Source of the DNA: JAJRZL01 sp964557855
GTDB taxonomy: Bacteria; Zixibacteria; MSB-5A5; GN15; FEB-12
Direction of reading: 5' to 3'
Length of the DNA stretch: 64,000 bases
Assembly (NCBI GenBank): GCA_964557855.1
Contig: CAZLBP010000014.1
Coordinates: forward strand, 1-64,000
Positions 1 through 8,136 of this stretch are shown piece after piece; positions within the stretch are counted from its first letter, which is position 1, and every line of letters starts with the position of its first letter. The notes beneath the pieces are model-generated. The model saw only the letters and a program-made list of their open reading frames with translations, was not told the DNA's origin and did not search any database. A program made the translations under genes and the position numbers.

Positions 1-65
1 ACTAGGTTGGATTAAGGCAGCATGACGCCTGCGCTCACCTTCGTGGCGCAAGATCAGAACTCTCT

Positions 66-2102
66 ATGAAAGGCAATGTACAACAAGACCGTCTCTTACT
101 ACTCTCACTAATAGGAGCAGCGACGACTCTAATGCTATATGTAGCTGCATCGCTGTTCCCTGACGCACGCCTGTGGGGATTTGCCGTTGCCGCTCATTTG
201 CCGGTCTACGTGATACTTCTTGTTCCGGTGGCGGGCGCTCTGGGCACGCTCCTAATATGGAGACTGCTGACCGCCACTCATGACCGACAGCTTAATGCAA
301 AGCGTTGGTTCATGGCGTTCGTGTGTGGGGCGGCCTGCGGAACCGCTTTTGCCCTGTTCCGAACTCAGACGCACTTCCTTGGCGATGGATACACACTGCT
401 CGGCCTGTTGAGTACTGAGAACCCGCTGGTAAAGTCCCGTGAGCTGGGCGAATCGCTGGCCCACATCTATCTGATGTCCATAACAGGAATAAAAGGTGAG
501 GCCGGGGCGTTGCTTAGTTACCGTATCATTTCCGTCGCGGCCGGAATTGGTTTTGTGATGATAACGGTCTGGTTCGTACTTCGACGATACGATAGACTCA
601 GCAGCCAAATTGTCGCGGCGGTGATGATCCTTTCCGGCGGTTACATGCTGTTGTTTTTCGGCTATGTCGAGAACTACTCGATGTTCGTTCTGTCGGTTGC
701 CTTCTTCATTGCCGTGGGTATCTTGGTTTTGCAAAGAGAACTTAACCGGTTCCTGATTCTATTGCCGTTGGCCCTGGCGATCTTCATGCACGTATTCGGG
801 ATAGCGCTGATCCCGGCTACGGCGTATGTCCTGGGCTCAGGTTCAACGCTGGGAAACCGGATCAAGGGGGCCGGCCGGACAACCAGGGCGCTGATCTCGA
901 TTGTTATTCTGGTTCTTGTTGTCGCCGCTTTCTACAATTATTACAGTGCCAACTACTTCTTCCGCTTGGCTGTGCTGCCCATAGTCCCGCACCGATTTAC
1001 GATTGACGATTATGCGCTGTTCTCCGTCTCGCACATGCTGGACTACCTCAATTTGATGTTCCTGTTGTTGCCGTCATCGGCACTACTGATCATTATGTTC
1101 ATTCGGGAGGCCCGGCGTGACTTGATAAAGGACAAGTCAGTGGTTTTCCTCACGATTCTGAGTCTGTCAACCCTCGGTTTAGCGTTTATATTCGATCCTA
1201 AATTGGGCATGCCGAGAGACTGGGATTTGTTTGCCTTCGCGGGCGTACCGATGGCCTTTTTGATGTCTGAGCTGGCGACGCGACGCCGCTATCAGAAGGG
1301 AAGTGGCATGTTGATTGTCAGCGCCGCTGTTGTCCTTGGCGTCCTGTCGTTGTCATTGCGCGTCATCCGGGCGTCATCAGCGGAGCTGTCCGTGACAAGA
1401 TTCGAAGATTACTTACAGCTGGACAAGACGAAGAATCGTAACGCCCGGCTGTTGCTGGTGAATTATTATGAGGGAATGGGTGATATGGCTCAGGCGGACG
1501 AGGTCCGTCGACAATGGAACGTAGATTTCCCTGAGCGAGTGCTCTTCTGGGAAGGATACGACCTCAAACAGGCAGGACGCATTGACTCGGCGATGACTTT
1601 CTTTCGGGAGGTCATTCGGATGAACCCGAACTACACCGATGCCTGGTCAAACCTCGGAGAATGCTACATGCGGCGCCAGGCGAACGACAGCGCGATCAAC
1701 TGTTTTCGTATTTCGCTCGGACTGAATCCGTATGAATCGGTAGACTACAATAACCTCGCTCTCTGCTATATCCAGCAGGGAAGATACAAGGATGCCGAAT
1801 CGGAACTCCTCAAGGCGTATTCCATAGCCCCAAATCAAGTGCAGGTACTATACAATCTGGCAGCCGTCTGCAGACAGCTTCGTAATCGAGAGAAGTTTGA
1901 AGAGTATCTCGTTCAAGCGGTTGATCAACCGGACGCGACGGCGCCGGTCCTTCGCGATCTGGCAGACTACTATGTATCACGGGGCCTTTTCGATGAAGCT
2001 GCGATGAGATACAAGCAAGCGTTGCAGAAAGGTCTGGATACGGGCCACGTGGTGGAGACCATGAAGCAATTCCCGGCACTAAAGAGTGAGTTTCGCAGGT
2101 GA
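66..2102 (+). CDS. Polytopic membrane protein with C-terminal TPR repeats
   Basis: 678 aa. The N-terminal two thirds contain many hydrophobic stretches (for example about residues 12-32, 45-66, 82-100, 150-170 and 200-255), giving a multi-pass inner-membrane domain. The last ~170 residues are classical TPRs (units such as PNYTDAWSNLGECYMRR and YNNLALCYIQQGRYKDAESE). The topology, multi-pass domain followed by soluble TPRs, resembles GT-C/TMTC-type or O-antigen-ligase-like proteins, but I see no diagnostic catalytic motif. No clear Shine-Dalgarno precedes the ATG; the 65 bases upstream hold no recognisable feature and may be the tail of another transcription unit. It converges on the dockerin-type gene. 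Membrane TPR protein is secure; a glycosyltransferase role is only a guess. Confidence 0.7.
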   Translation: MKGNVQQDRLLLLSLIGAATTLMLYVAASLFPDARLWGFAVAAHLPVYVILLVPVAGALGTLLIWRLLTATHDRQLNAKRWFMAFVCGAACGTAFALFRTQTHFLGDGYTLLGLLSTENPLVKSRELGESLAHIYLMSITGIKGEAGALLSYRIISVAAGIGFVMITVWFVLRRYDRLSSQIVAAVMILSGGYMLLFFGYVENYSMFVLSVAFFIAVGILVLQRELNRFLILLPLALAIFMHVFGIALIPATAYVLGSGSTLGNRIKGAGRTTRALISIVILVLVVAAFYNYYSANYFFRLAVLPIVPHRFTIDDYALFSVSHMLDYLNLMFLLLPSSALLIIMFIREARRDLIKDKSVVFLTILSLSTLGLAFIFDPKLGMPRDWDLFAFAGVPMAFLMSELATRRRYQKGSGMLIVSAAVVLGVLSLSLRVIRASSAELSVTRFEDYLQLDKTKNRNARLLLVNYYEGMGDMAQADEVRRQWNVDFPERVLFWEGYDLKQAGRIDSAMTFFREVIRMNPNYTDAWSNLGECYMRRQANDSAINCFRISLGLNPYESVDYNNLALCYIQQGRYKDAESELLKAYSIAPNQVQVLYNLAAVCRQLRNREKFEEYLVQAVDQPDATAPVLRDLADYYVSRGLFDEAAMRYKQALQKGLDTGHVVETMKQFPALKSEFRR

Positions 2103-2214
2103 GACAAACGCTTTCGACGACCGACCGAAGAACTCGTCCAAGCTGCAACGACCGATTTTCGAAGCCAAAGGTAATGTGGCGACGTGGCCGCGATCTTAGA
2201 TCCCGGAATCGGGC

Positions 2215-2238
2215 GGATAGCTCGCGAGCTGTCCCTAC
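2215..2238. repeat. REP-like palindrome ending CCCTAC (copy A)
   Basis: A near-perfect palindrome centred on CTCGCGAG (arms GGATAGCTCG and CGAGCTGTCC) followed by CTAC. The same element, differing at one base, occurs at 52833-52856, about 50 kb away, again in intergenic DNA. Confidence 0.7.
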
Positions 2239-2289
2239 TAATCCTGTCCCGCGCAGCTGAGTCGCTTGTCCCCACCGATCCACGAAGTC

Positions 2290-2315
2290 GGTGCGGCGCA
2301 AGGCCGCACCCTACG
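2290..2315. repeat. REP-like palindrome ending CCCTAC (copy B)
   Basis: GGTGCGGC and GCCGCACC arms around a short GCAAG centre, followed by CTACG. A degenerate relative (TGTGGC / GCCGCA, then TCCTTCG) is seen at 3880-3905. The shared trailing CCCTAC links it to the elements near 52.5-52.9 kb. Confidence 0.6.
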
Positions 2316-2399
2316 CGTGGAAGGCGTGGTTAGTACTCGTGAATCCCGCTCTAGCACACCGCTTCCGAGACAGTTCTTAGACATCTGTCGCCCACACAA

Positions 2400-2458
2400 A
2401 CCTCAGCCCGCCTGTCGGCACCCCTTTCCTCTCGACGGAGAGGCGACAGGCGTGAGGT
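2400..2458. terminator. Nested triple-stem hairpin between convergent genes
   Basis: Three nested complementary arm pairs can be read: ACCTCA with TGAGGT (2400-2405/2453-2458), GCCTGTCG with CGACAGGC (2410-2417/2444-2451), and CCTCTC with GAGAGG around a GACG loop (2428-2433/2438-2443). It lies between two convergent genes, so it could act as a bidirectional terminator, although neither side has a long T-run. It could equally be another dispersed palindromic repeat. Confidence 0.5.
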
Positions 2459-2523
2459 GCTAGCTTGGGTGTGTTAACCCGAAGCAGGATTTCGCTCTTC
2501 TTTCTCGTTGTCGGGATTTCAGC

Positions 2524-3336
2524 CTACTGGCAATCCGCCGGCTGGGGGCCGCCTTTGAAGAGGAAATTGACCAGGTACGTAACGTCGGCCACGTTCGGCT
2601 CCGGGCCGTCGAGAGCATCAAGGTCGGCCTCAGTCGGACAATCAGCCGGCGGGCCGCCCTTGAAGAGGAAATCGATCAGGAAGGTCAGGTCGGCGACATT
2701 GGGCAATTCGCCGTTCATGCCGTCGACATTGCCGCGATACTCCACGCAGCATCCAAACGCCTGCTGAATGTCCAGATAGCCCGGTGTGATCTGGGGCGTG
2801 AAATCGTTGGCGGTCGGATCGGAGAAGCGGGTCGCGTACTGGATATCGTCGATCAGCATCGTAATCGTGTCGATTGTGACCACCTGGGGCGATATTGACA
2901 GGTTGTACGAAAAATGCAGTGTACCGAGCAAGCCGGAGCCGATTGGCATGGGGGCCAGAGAGAGCGGAAAACAGTAGATTGCCGCCGTATCGCCCCGAAC
3001 CAGCATGCCCTTCACCGTGATTTCCTCCGCCCGGCCGCCGAGGAAGGAGAACGAATCGATTTGAACATCGGGTGAATCGTACATAACCGTCACCTCGATA
3101 CCGGCCAGGGTCTGGTCGTTGGTGAAATAGACCGGCACGATTCCGACGCCGTTCGTGTATGAAACAACGGAATCGATTGACAGGGTATCGGGGATTCCGG
3201 GGTCGACACCGGACTGAACCGTAGCAGTTGCCAGCAACAGCGTCAGTAAGACAGGGCCGAATGGCCTTCTCTTGACCAGCGTATCCCTACGATCACAATT
3301 GTTCACACCAGTCTTCATCGGCAAAGTGCGCAGCAT
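2524..3336 (-). CDS. Secreted cohesin-like/dockerin-like protein
   Basis: 270 aa. A hydrophobic signal segment follows basic residues (RRPFGPVLLTLLLATATV, about 23-40). The middle domain (about residues 50-185; VPVYFTNDQTLAGIEVTVMY onward) looks like a cohesin/NEAT-type beta-sandwich. The C-terminus has two dockerin-like EF-hand repeats: GNVDGMNGELPNVADLTFLI and, after a short linker, LDGPEPNVADVTYLVNFLFK. Dockerin repeats bind calcium and often mediate surface assembly. I recall this repeat style from Zixibacteria proteins. The start is uncertain: the first ATG has AGGA directly against it, and an in-frame ATG at 3318 has no well-spaced Shine-Dalgarno. Function beyond export is unknown. Confidence 0.75.
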   Translation of the reverse strand: MLRTLPMKTGVNNCDRRDTLVKRRPFGPVLLTLLLATATVQSGVDPGIPDTLSIDSVVSYTNGVGIVPVYFTNDQTLAGIEVTVMYDSPDVQIDSFSFLGGRAEEITVKGMLVRGDTAAIYCFPLSLAPMPIGSGLLGTLHFSYNLSISPQVVTIDTITMLIDDIQYATRFSDPTANDFTPQITPGYLDIQQAFGCCVEYRGNVDGMNGELPNVADLTFLIDFLFKGGPPADCPTEADLDALDGPEPNVADVTYLVNFLFKGGPQPADCQ

Positions 3337-3509
3337 TCCTTACGTGAATCGCCGAGCCCGAACGTTCAGGCTCGAGTTTGTGAGTACTTCGGTCAGTCAG
3401 GCATTATCAGGGTCAATATATCATTTTTGTCGATTTTAGCAAGAGCAAATTGATATCCGCTTGTATCTCAAGAGCTTATTTTTCTGCGACCGTTTCCGAT
3501 ATTGGAAGT

Positions 3510-3737
3510 ATGTCTGCCCCTGTCCTGAAAAAGCGCGCCGAGCGCTGCTCCTTTATCCGGGTCTGTTTTCTGGCCGAGGACCTCAAGTGCTTCGGCTATA
3601 AGACAGACTGTCCGCTCTATCAAAGGTCGAATGGCGCCTTCGACAACAAGGGCAGCTTCAATGAGGCGATGGACCGTCTTATCAACAAGACGCGGTACAA
3701 GTATGCGAGGCTGTTGCACGCCAAGGATCTTATCTGA
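3510..3737 (+). CDS. Small four-cysteine protein of unknown function
   Basis: 75 aa from the ATG at 3510; the frame is open upstream to a TTG at 3450, so the start is uncertain. Cysteines at 13, 19, 27 and 34 (C-x5-C-x7-C-x6-C, including KCFGYKTDCPLY) are followed by a basic helical tail (FNEAMDRLINKTRYKYARLL). The spacing could suit a small metal site, but this is inference. The regular amphipathic tail and cysteine pattern look more like a real protein than a random frame. The Shine-Dalgarno is poor (GGAAG one base before the ATG). No neighbour suggests a role. Confidence 0.5.
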   Translation: MSAPVLKKRAERCSFIRVCFLAEDLKCFGYKTDCPLYQRSNGAFDNKGSFNEAMDRLINKTRYKYARLLHAKDLI

Positions 3738-4088
3738 AGCGCCGCCAAACCGGGCAGAAGAGTGCGGTGCACATTGTGGCTGACTGAGGTGCGACCCAGC
3801 GCGCTGTCTCAAGAGAATAGATGTAAGGGACGTCTTTTCCACATAGCGGTCGGGCTTGACCCGGGCGGGTCGGTAAACCGCTGTGGCGCGAGGCCGCATC
3901 CTTCGTAGTGATAATCCGGGTCGCAAGAATCAACACCTGATCGGCAATAATCAGACAGTCCTGCCGGCCTTCTTTGCGGAAAAAACGTCCGTTACTCTCT
4001 GAAAATGATTCCGATCACAATGTGGATCCGAGCTTCAGGAAAACACCTAACCGATTAACGGATTATGAGTTAGCGAGGAGAGGCCGGA
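3738..4088. other. Intergenic region upstream of the flagellar block
   Basis: 351 bases with no convincing gene. It holds GACCC/GGGTC arms near 3859-3871 and a degenerate CCCTAC-type palindrome at about 3880-3905. Its right edge adjoins the sigma-54 type promoter of flgF. Confidence 0.5.
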
Positions 4089-4105
4089 TTGGCACAGCCT
4101 TCGCT
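4089..4105 (+). promoter_or_regulatory. Sigma-54 type promoter of the flgF operon
   Basis: TTGGCACAGCCTTCGCT matches the -24/-12 consensus TGGCACR-N4-TTGCW with one mismatch at the -12 element, and the GG and GC dinucleotides are exactly 10 bases apart. Predicted transcription start is about 4115, leaving a short leader that still holds GGAG before the flgF ATG at 4128. Sigma-54 control of rod/ring/hook genes is well established in many flagellated bacteria. Confidence 0.75.
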
Positions 4106-4127
4106 TTGGTGAAGTCCGGAGAAAACC

Positions 4128-4859
4128 ATGATCAAAGGGATGTTTACATCAGCTTCCGGGATGCTCCCCGGAATCAAACGCCAGGAGTTGACTGCCAACA
4201 ACGTGGCCAACACCGGTACGTCCGGCTTCAAACGGGACGATTTGTTCACCAGGGAGCTGACCAAGGCGGAGCGCCGACTTCGGATCCATGATTCGGATCG
4301 GCCTCAGCCGATGGCCGGTGTGGTCTTTACCGATTACGATTCCGGGGTGTTCGATCGTACGGACAACCCCCTCAATCTGGCCATTGACGGCGACGGGTTC
4401 TTCACGCTGCAGCTGGAAGACGGCTCTCTGGCCTTAACTCGTAACGGCGCGTTCAACGTTAACAGCGACGGTCTGCTGGCACATCCGGATGGGCCGATCG
4501 TAGTTGCCGAAGGGGCCGGCATTGAAGTCGGTAACGGCAAGGTGGTCGTTTCATCGACCGGTGAGGTCGAAGTGGATGGTTTCCCCGTCGCCCGGATAAC
4601 GCCGCAAACGGTCGCTGATGTGACTGTGCTGGAGAAGATCGGGCGAGCGATGTTTCGGGTGCCGGAGGATGCGGAACTGATTACGGTGGACAAAGCCAAC
4701 ATTCGCCAGGGTTACCTGGAAACGTCCAACGTCGATATCGTGAGTGAGATGGTGGAAATGATCATCGCGTATCGGACGTATGAAGCCAACGCCAAGGCGC
4801 TGCAAAGCCAGGATGGGTCGTTGGAGCACCTGTTGCGGCGGGTCGGCGCGGACGGATAG
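4128..4859 (+). CDS. flgF: Flagellar proximal rod protein FlgF
   Basis: 243 aa, normal for FlgF. The N-terminal motif SASGMLPGIKRQELTANNVA followed by NTGTSGFKR is the flagellar rod/hook signature. The central LAIDGDGFF motif is typical of the FlgE/F/G core. The C-terminal GYLETSNVDIVSEMVEMIIA segment is the conserved helix that packs in the axial D0 core. The protein is exported by the flagellar type III apparatus and builds the rod with FlgG, the next gene. GGAG sits 6 bases before the ATG. First gene of the operon behind the sigma-54 type promoter. FlgF and FlgG are close paralogues; gene order (F before G) and the shorter length favour FlgF. Confidence 0.9.
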   Translation: MIKGMFTSASGMLPGIKRQELTANNVANTGTSGFKRDDLFTRELTKAERRLRIHDSDRPQPMAGVVFTDYDSGVFDRTDNPLNLAIDGDGFFTLQLEDGSLALTRNGAFNVNSDGLLAHPDGPIVVAEGAGIEVGNGKVVVSSTGEVEVDGFPVARITPQTVADVTVLEKIGRAMFRVPEDAELITVDKANIRQGYLETSNVDIVSEMVEMIIAYRTYEANAKALQSQDGSLEHLLRRVGADG

Positions 4860-4890
4860 GATGAATTCAACGAGACATTGGAGGTAAGAT

Positions 4891-5679
4891 ATGATTAAGG
4901 CGATGAGAACGGCAGCCAGCGGTATGGTGGCGCAACAGATGAAGGTGGATAACATCGCCAACAATTTGGCCAACGTCAACACCACCGGTTTCAAACGGAG
5001 CAAGGTAGAGTTTCAAGACGTGCTGTATCAGAATTTCCGGCGGGCGGGATCAGCCTCGGCCATCGGATCGGAGGTGCCGACCGGGTTGGCTATCGGCTAC
5101 GGGACGCGGGCCTCGGCAACGGTGCGCCATTTCACCGACGGCGTCCTGACTCTGACCGGCAACCCGTTGGATCTGGCCATCAGCGGTGACGGCTTCTTTC
5201 AGGTGCAGCATCCTGACGGCTCGATCGTGTACACGCGCGACGGCTCATTCAAGCTTTCGGCCGACGGGCAACTGGTTACGAGCGACGGATACTATCTGGA
5301 GCCGGAAATCACTATACCGGAAGATGCCACCGCGATTTCGGTGGGCGCCGACGGCGTAATTGAGGTCATGATACCCGGCCAGGCGCAGCCGTCTCAAATC
5401 GGGCAGTTGGAACTGGCCCGCTTCGTGAATCCGGCGGGTTTGCGGGCTATTGGCCGCAACCTGTTCGCGGTAACGGGGGCTTCGGGTGACGCCGTAACGG
5501 ACATTCCCACCCAGAACGGCCTGGGTCAAATCGACCAGGGGTACCTGGAGAGCTCTAACGTGAAGGTGGTGGATGAAATGGTGGACATGATCGTCTCCCA
5601 GCGGTCGTATGAGATCAATTCTAAAGCCATCCAGACCGCAGACGATATGGCCGGTATCGCTAACAACATCAAGCGGTAG
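4891..5679 (+). CDS. flgG: Flagellar distal rod protein FlgG
   Basis: 262 aa, the usual FlgG length. It starts MIKAMRTAASGMVAQQMKVD and contains NIANNLANVNTTGFKRSKVE, the canonical FlgG N-terminus. It has the LAISGDGFFQV core motif and ends with QGYLESSNVKVVDEMVDMI then SQRSYEINSKAIQTADDM, which is diagnostic of FlgG. The protein forms the distal rod that crosses periplasm, peptidoglycan and outer membrane inside the P and L rings encoded just downstream. A GGAGG Shine-Dalgarno lies upstream; the gap to flgF is 31 bases. Confidence 0.96.
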   Translation: MIKAMRTAASGMVAQQMKVDNIANNLANVNTTGFKRSKVEFQDVLYQNFRRAGSASAIGSEVPTGLAIGYGTRASATVRHFTDGVLTLTGNPLDLAISGDGFFQVQHPDGSIVYTRDGSFKLSADGQLVTSDGYYLEPEITIPEDATAISVGADGVIEVMIPGQAQPSQIGQLELARFVNPAGLRAIGRNLFAVTGASGDAVTDIPTQNGLGQIDQGYLESSNVKVVDEMVDMIVSQRSYEINSKAIQTADDMAGIANNIKR

Positions 5680-5688
5680 GCACAGGCT

Positions 5689-6384
5689 ATGAAAACCAAC
5701 GGATTACTGTCTGCTCTCCTGGTACTGGTACTGACGCTGCCAGCCGCGACCACGGCTGAACCTGTCGGTTGTGACGAGGCCGTTATCGGGGAACTGGTCC
5801 GCATGTACCGCGTGGATACAAGCAATCATGAAATCGAGATACTCTCGAACCGGTTGCAGAGCCGGTATGTCCAACCTGGACAGTTGAGCTTACGGCCGCT
5901 GACCGAGAAGGAACCGGTGGGATTGTTCTCGGTGATGGCGACGGTGAGCCAAAGCGGCGAGGAGCTGGAGTCGGCGCAGGTCCGGCTCAAGATCAGAAAA
6001 TACGCGCCGGTGCTGGTGGCTATCGATAGAATACGGCTGCATGATCCATTGTCGACTGACAACCTGGCGCTGAAGAGGATGGACGTAACCCGACTGAGGG
6101 AGAAGCCGATTACGACACTCGATGAGTTGCGAGGTTGTCGTTCGAAACGCAATCTAAGGAAAGGGACTATCCTCGTAACGGGGGCGATCGAACCGGTGCC
6201 GGATGTCGAGGCCGGCCGCGAAGTCTCCATTATTTATGCGGACGGCCTGTGCCGGGTGTCCACGACCGGAATCGTGATGGAGTCCGGAATGGCTGGTGAG
6301 TACGTCAGAGTCAAAAACTCCTCGTCATCAAAGATAATAGTGGCGCGCATTGTCGATGGCGACGTCGTAGCCCTGGATCCCTAG
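5689..6384 (+). CDS. flgA: P-ring assembly chaperone FlgA
   Basis: 231 aa with a signal peptide (LLSALLVLVLTLPAATTAEP). The C-terminal half is a SAF-type FlgA domain: RDPLS-like and LRKGTILVTGAIEPVP segments followed by the VRVKNSSSSKIIVARIVDGD end motif seen in FlgA and pilus CpaB-type proteins. FlgA is a periplasmic chaperone for FlgI P-ring polymerisation. It lies 9 bases after flgG and directly before flgH and flgI, the standard flgGAHI cluster of many non-enteric bacteria. Confidence 0.88.
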   Translation: MKTNGLLSALLVLVLTLPAATTAEPVGCDEAVIGELVRMYRVDTSNHEIEILSNRLQSRYVQPGQLSLRPLTEKEPVGLFSVMATVSQSGEELESAQVRLKIRKYAPVLVAIDRIRLHDPLSTDNLALKRMDVTRLREKPITTLDELRGCRSKRNLRKGTILVTGAIEPVPDVEAGREVSIIYADGLCRVSTTGIVMESGMAGEYVRVKNSSSSKIIVARIVDGDVVALDP

Positions 6385-6401
6385 ACATTGGAGAGAGTCC
6401 T

Positions 6402-6989
6402 ATGAGTTTTCGCAAAGCCGCAATCATACTGCTGTTCCTGTTGTTGCTGCCGTTTTCCATCAAGCTGAAGGGCGGTGATTTCGGTCAGTCACAATCGCTG
6501 TTTTCCGATATCAAAGCCCACGACGTCGGTGATATCCTGACCGTGCTCATTTATGAGCAGAGCCAGGCAACGCAGAAGGCGGAGACGAAAACGGAAAAAA
6601 GCACCTCGTTCTCCACCGCGGGCGGACCCGGTATCGGTACGCTGGACTTCATTCCCCTCTTCGGAGCCGACGGCAAAAACCAAAACGCTTATGACGGTAA
6701 AGGGGAAAACGTCCGCAACGGTTCGTTACGAGCCCGGATGTCGGTGACGGTGGTCGATGTTATGCCGAACGGGGATCTGGTAATCGAAGGCTCCCGCACG
6801 GTCGGCATCTCGGGTGACCGGGAGACGTTGACCTTGACCGGCGTCGTGCGACAGCGGGATATATCGCCGGGCAACACCATTGACTCGTATCAGATAGCCG
6901 ATGCCGAAATCCATTACACCGGCAAAGGGAATGCCAATACCGGCAGTCGGCCCGGGTTCTTCACCCGGTTCCTGAACTGGCTCTTCTAG
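6402..6989 (+). CDS. flgH: Flagellar L-ring protein FlgH without a visible lipobox
   Basis: 195 aa, somewhat short of the ~220-235 aa enteric FlgH. Family motifs are clear: SLFSDIKAHDVGDILTVLIY, the serine/threonine-rich stretch, and GDLVIEGSRTVGISGDRETL followed by the VVRQRDISPGNTIDSYQIAD motif. It ends with FFTRFLNWLF, like the hydrophobic FlgH C-terminus. FlgH builds the L ring in the outer membrane. Oddity: FlgH is usually a lipoprotein, but the signal region (AAIILLFLLLLPFSIKLKGG) has no cysteine, so no lipid anchor is predicted. Confidence 0.92.
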   Translation: MSFRKAAIILLFLLLLPFSIKLKGGDFGQSQSLFSDIKAHDVGDILTVLIYEQSQATQKAETKTEKSTSFSTAGGPGIGTLDFIPLFGADGKNQNAYDGKGENVRNGSLRARMSVTVVDVMPNGDLVIEGSRTVGISGDRETLTLTGVVRQRDISPGNTIDSYQIADAEIHYTGKGNANTGSRPGFFTRFLNWLF

Positions 6990-6999
6990 GAGAAAGTCC

Positions 7000-8136
7000 A
7001 TGTTTTCCGCACTGATTCAACGACTGGCCACCCCGACCGGACTGGTTCTGTTGACCTCAATGATCGTGCTGTTCGCCAGGATGGCCGACGCCTCCAAAGT
7101 CCGCATCAAAGATATCTGCGAGTTCCAGAATGAACAGGAGGAAGACCTGATCGGCTACGGTTTGGTGATCGGTCTGGACGGCAGCGGTGACGGCAACGGC
7201 ACCCAGTTCACGGTGCAGTCTCTGGTGAACATGATGGAACGACTGGGATTGACGGTCGAGCAGGACAAAGTCAAAGTGAAGAACGTGGCGGCTGTCGTGG
7301 TAACGAGCAAGATCTCCAGCCATCAGACAGACGGGAGCTATTGCGATATAACGGTGTCTTCAATAGGTGACGCCAGTTCTCTGCAAGGGGGGACATTGCT
7401 CATGACGCCGCTGGCCGACCATGATGGCGTGGTGCGAGTCCATGCGCAGGGGCCGGTGTCCATAGGCGGCTTCAACGTACAGGTCGATGAAGGCAACAAG
7501 ATCGTCAACAACTACACGTTGGTCGGTCGCGTACCGGGCGGCGGTAAAGTCGTCAATGCGCTCAAACTGAAATCAGATAACAACCATGAGCTGTACCTGT
7601 CATTGCGCGACCCGGATTTCACGACGGTCCATCGTGTGGCCGAGCGGATTAACATACGGTATGGTCTGCTGGCATATCCGCTGGACGCCGGGACGATCAA
7701 ACTGATCGTACCCGACTCACTCTCTCATCCGACCAACAGAATCGAATTCATATCCGACATCGGCCTGTTACAGGTCGTGCCTGACAATACCGCCCGTGTG
7801 GTGATTAACGAGAAGACGGGCACGATTGTGGCCGGGCAGCATGTGACGATCGAGCCGGTAGCCATCGCCCACGGAACGATTACCGTCAATATCCAGTCCA
7901 GCCCGGTCATTTCGCAGCCGGAGCCGTTCAGCGACGGGCAAACGGTGGTGACCCGGGATCCTCGGATCAACATCGCCGATGAAAGAGCGCGGGTGGTGCA
8001 CCTGGAGCGCAGCGTCTATCTGTCTGATATTGCCAAAGCCTTGAACCGAATCGGGGCGGCGCCACGGGACATCATCGCGATATTCCAGGCTCTCAAACAA
8101 GCGGGCGCGTTGCGCTCCGAACTGATTATTCTGTAA
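7000..8136 (+). CDS. flgI: Flagellar P-ring protein FlgI
   Basis: 378 aa, normal length. A signal peptide (about residues 12-31) is followed by the mature start SKVRIKDICEFQNEQEEDLI and GYGLVIGLDGSGDG, a near-invariant FlgI motif. Also present: VKVKNVAAVVVTSKI, TVSSIGDASSLQGGTLLMTP, and the C-terminal LSDIAKALNRIGAAPRDIIA plus IFQALKQAGAL. Periplasmic FlgI subunits form the P ring around the rod, assembled with FlgA. The stop codon overlaps the next start (TAATG), indicating translational coupling to the FlgJ-like gene. Confidence 0.97.
   Translation: MFSALIQRLATPTGLVLLTSMIVLFARMADASKVRIKDICEFQNEQEEDLIGYGLVIGLDGSGDGNGTQFTVQSLVNMMERLGLTVEQDKVKVKNVAAVVVTSKISSHQTDGSYCDITVSSIGDASSLQGGTLLMTPLADHDGVVRVHAQGPVSIGGFNVQVDEGNKIVNNYTLVGRVPGGGKVVNALKLKSDNNHELYLSLRDPDFTTVHRVAERINIRYGLLAYPLDAGTIKLIVPDSLSHPTNRIEFISDIGLLQVVPDNTARVVINEKTGTIVAGQHVTIEPVAIAHGTITVNIQSSPVISQPEPFSDGQTVVTRDPRINIADERARVVHLERSVYLSDIAKALNRIGAAPRDIIAIFQALKQAGALRSELIIL

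Larger units (their letters stand above)
2103..2523. other. Gene-free convergent intergenic region with palindromes
   Basis: This 421-base stretch lies between two convergent genes. Open frames here have no family features and I do not call them genes. It contains three inverted-repeat elements listed separately. Two of them end in CCCTAC, as do elements near 52.5-52.9 kb. Confidence 0.6.

Noticed and set aside
3468..3926. Minus-strand 152-codon frame overlapping the small cysteine protein
   Set aside because: It is arginine-rich with no motif; the plus-strand frame has a more protein-like pattern.
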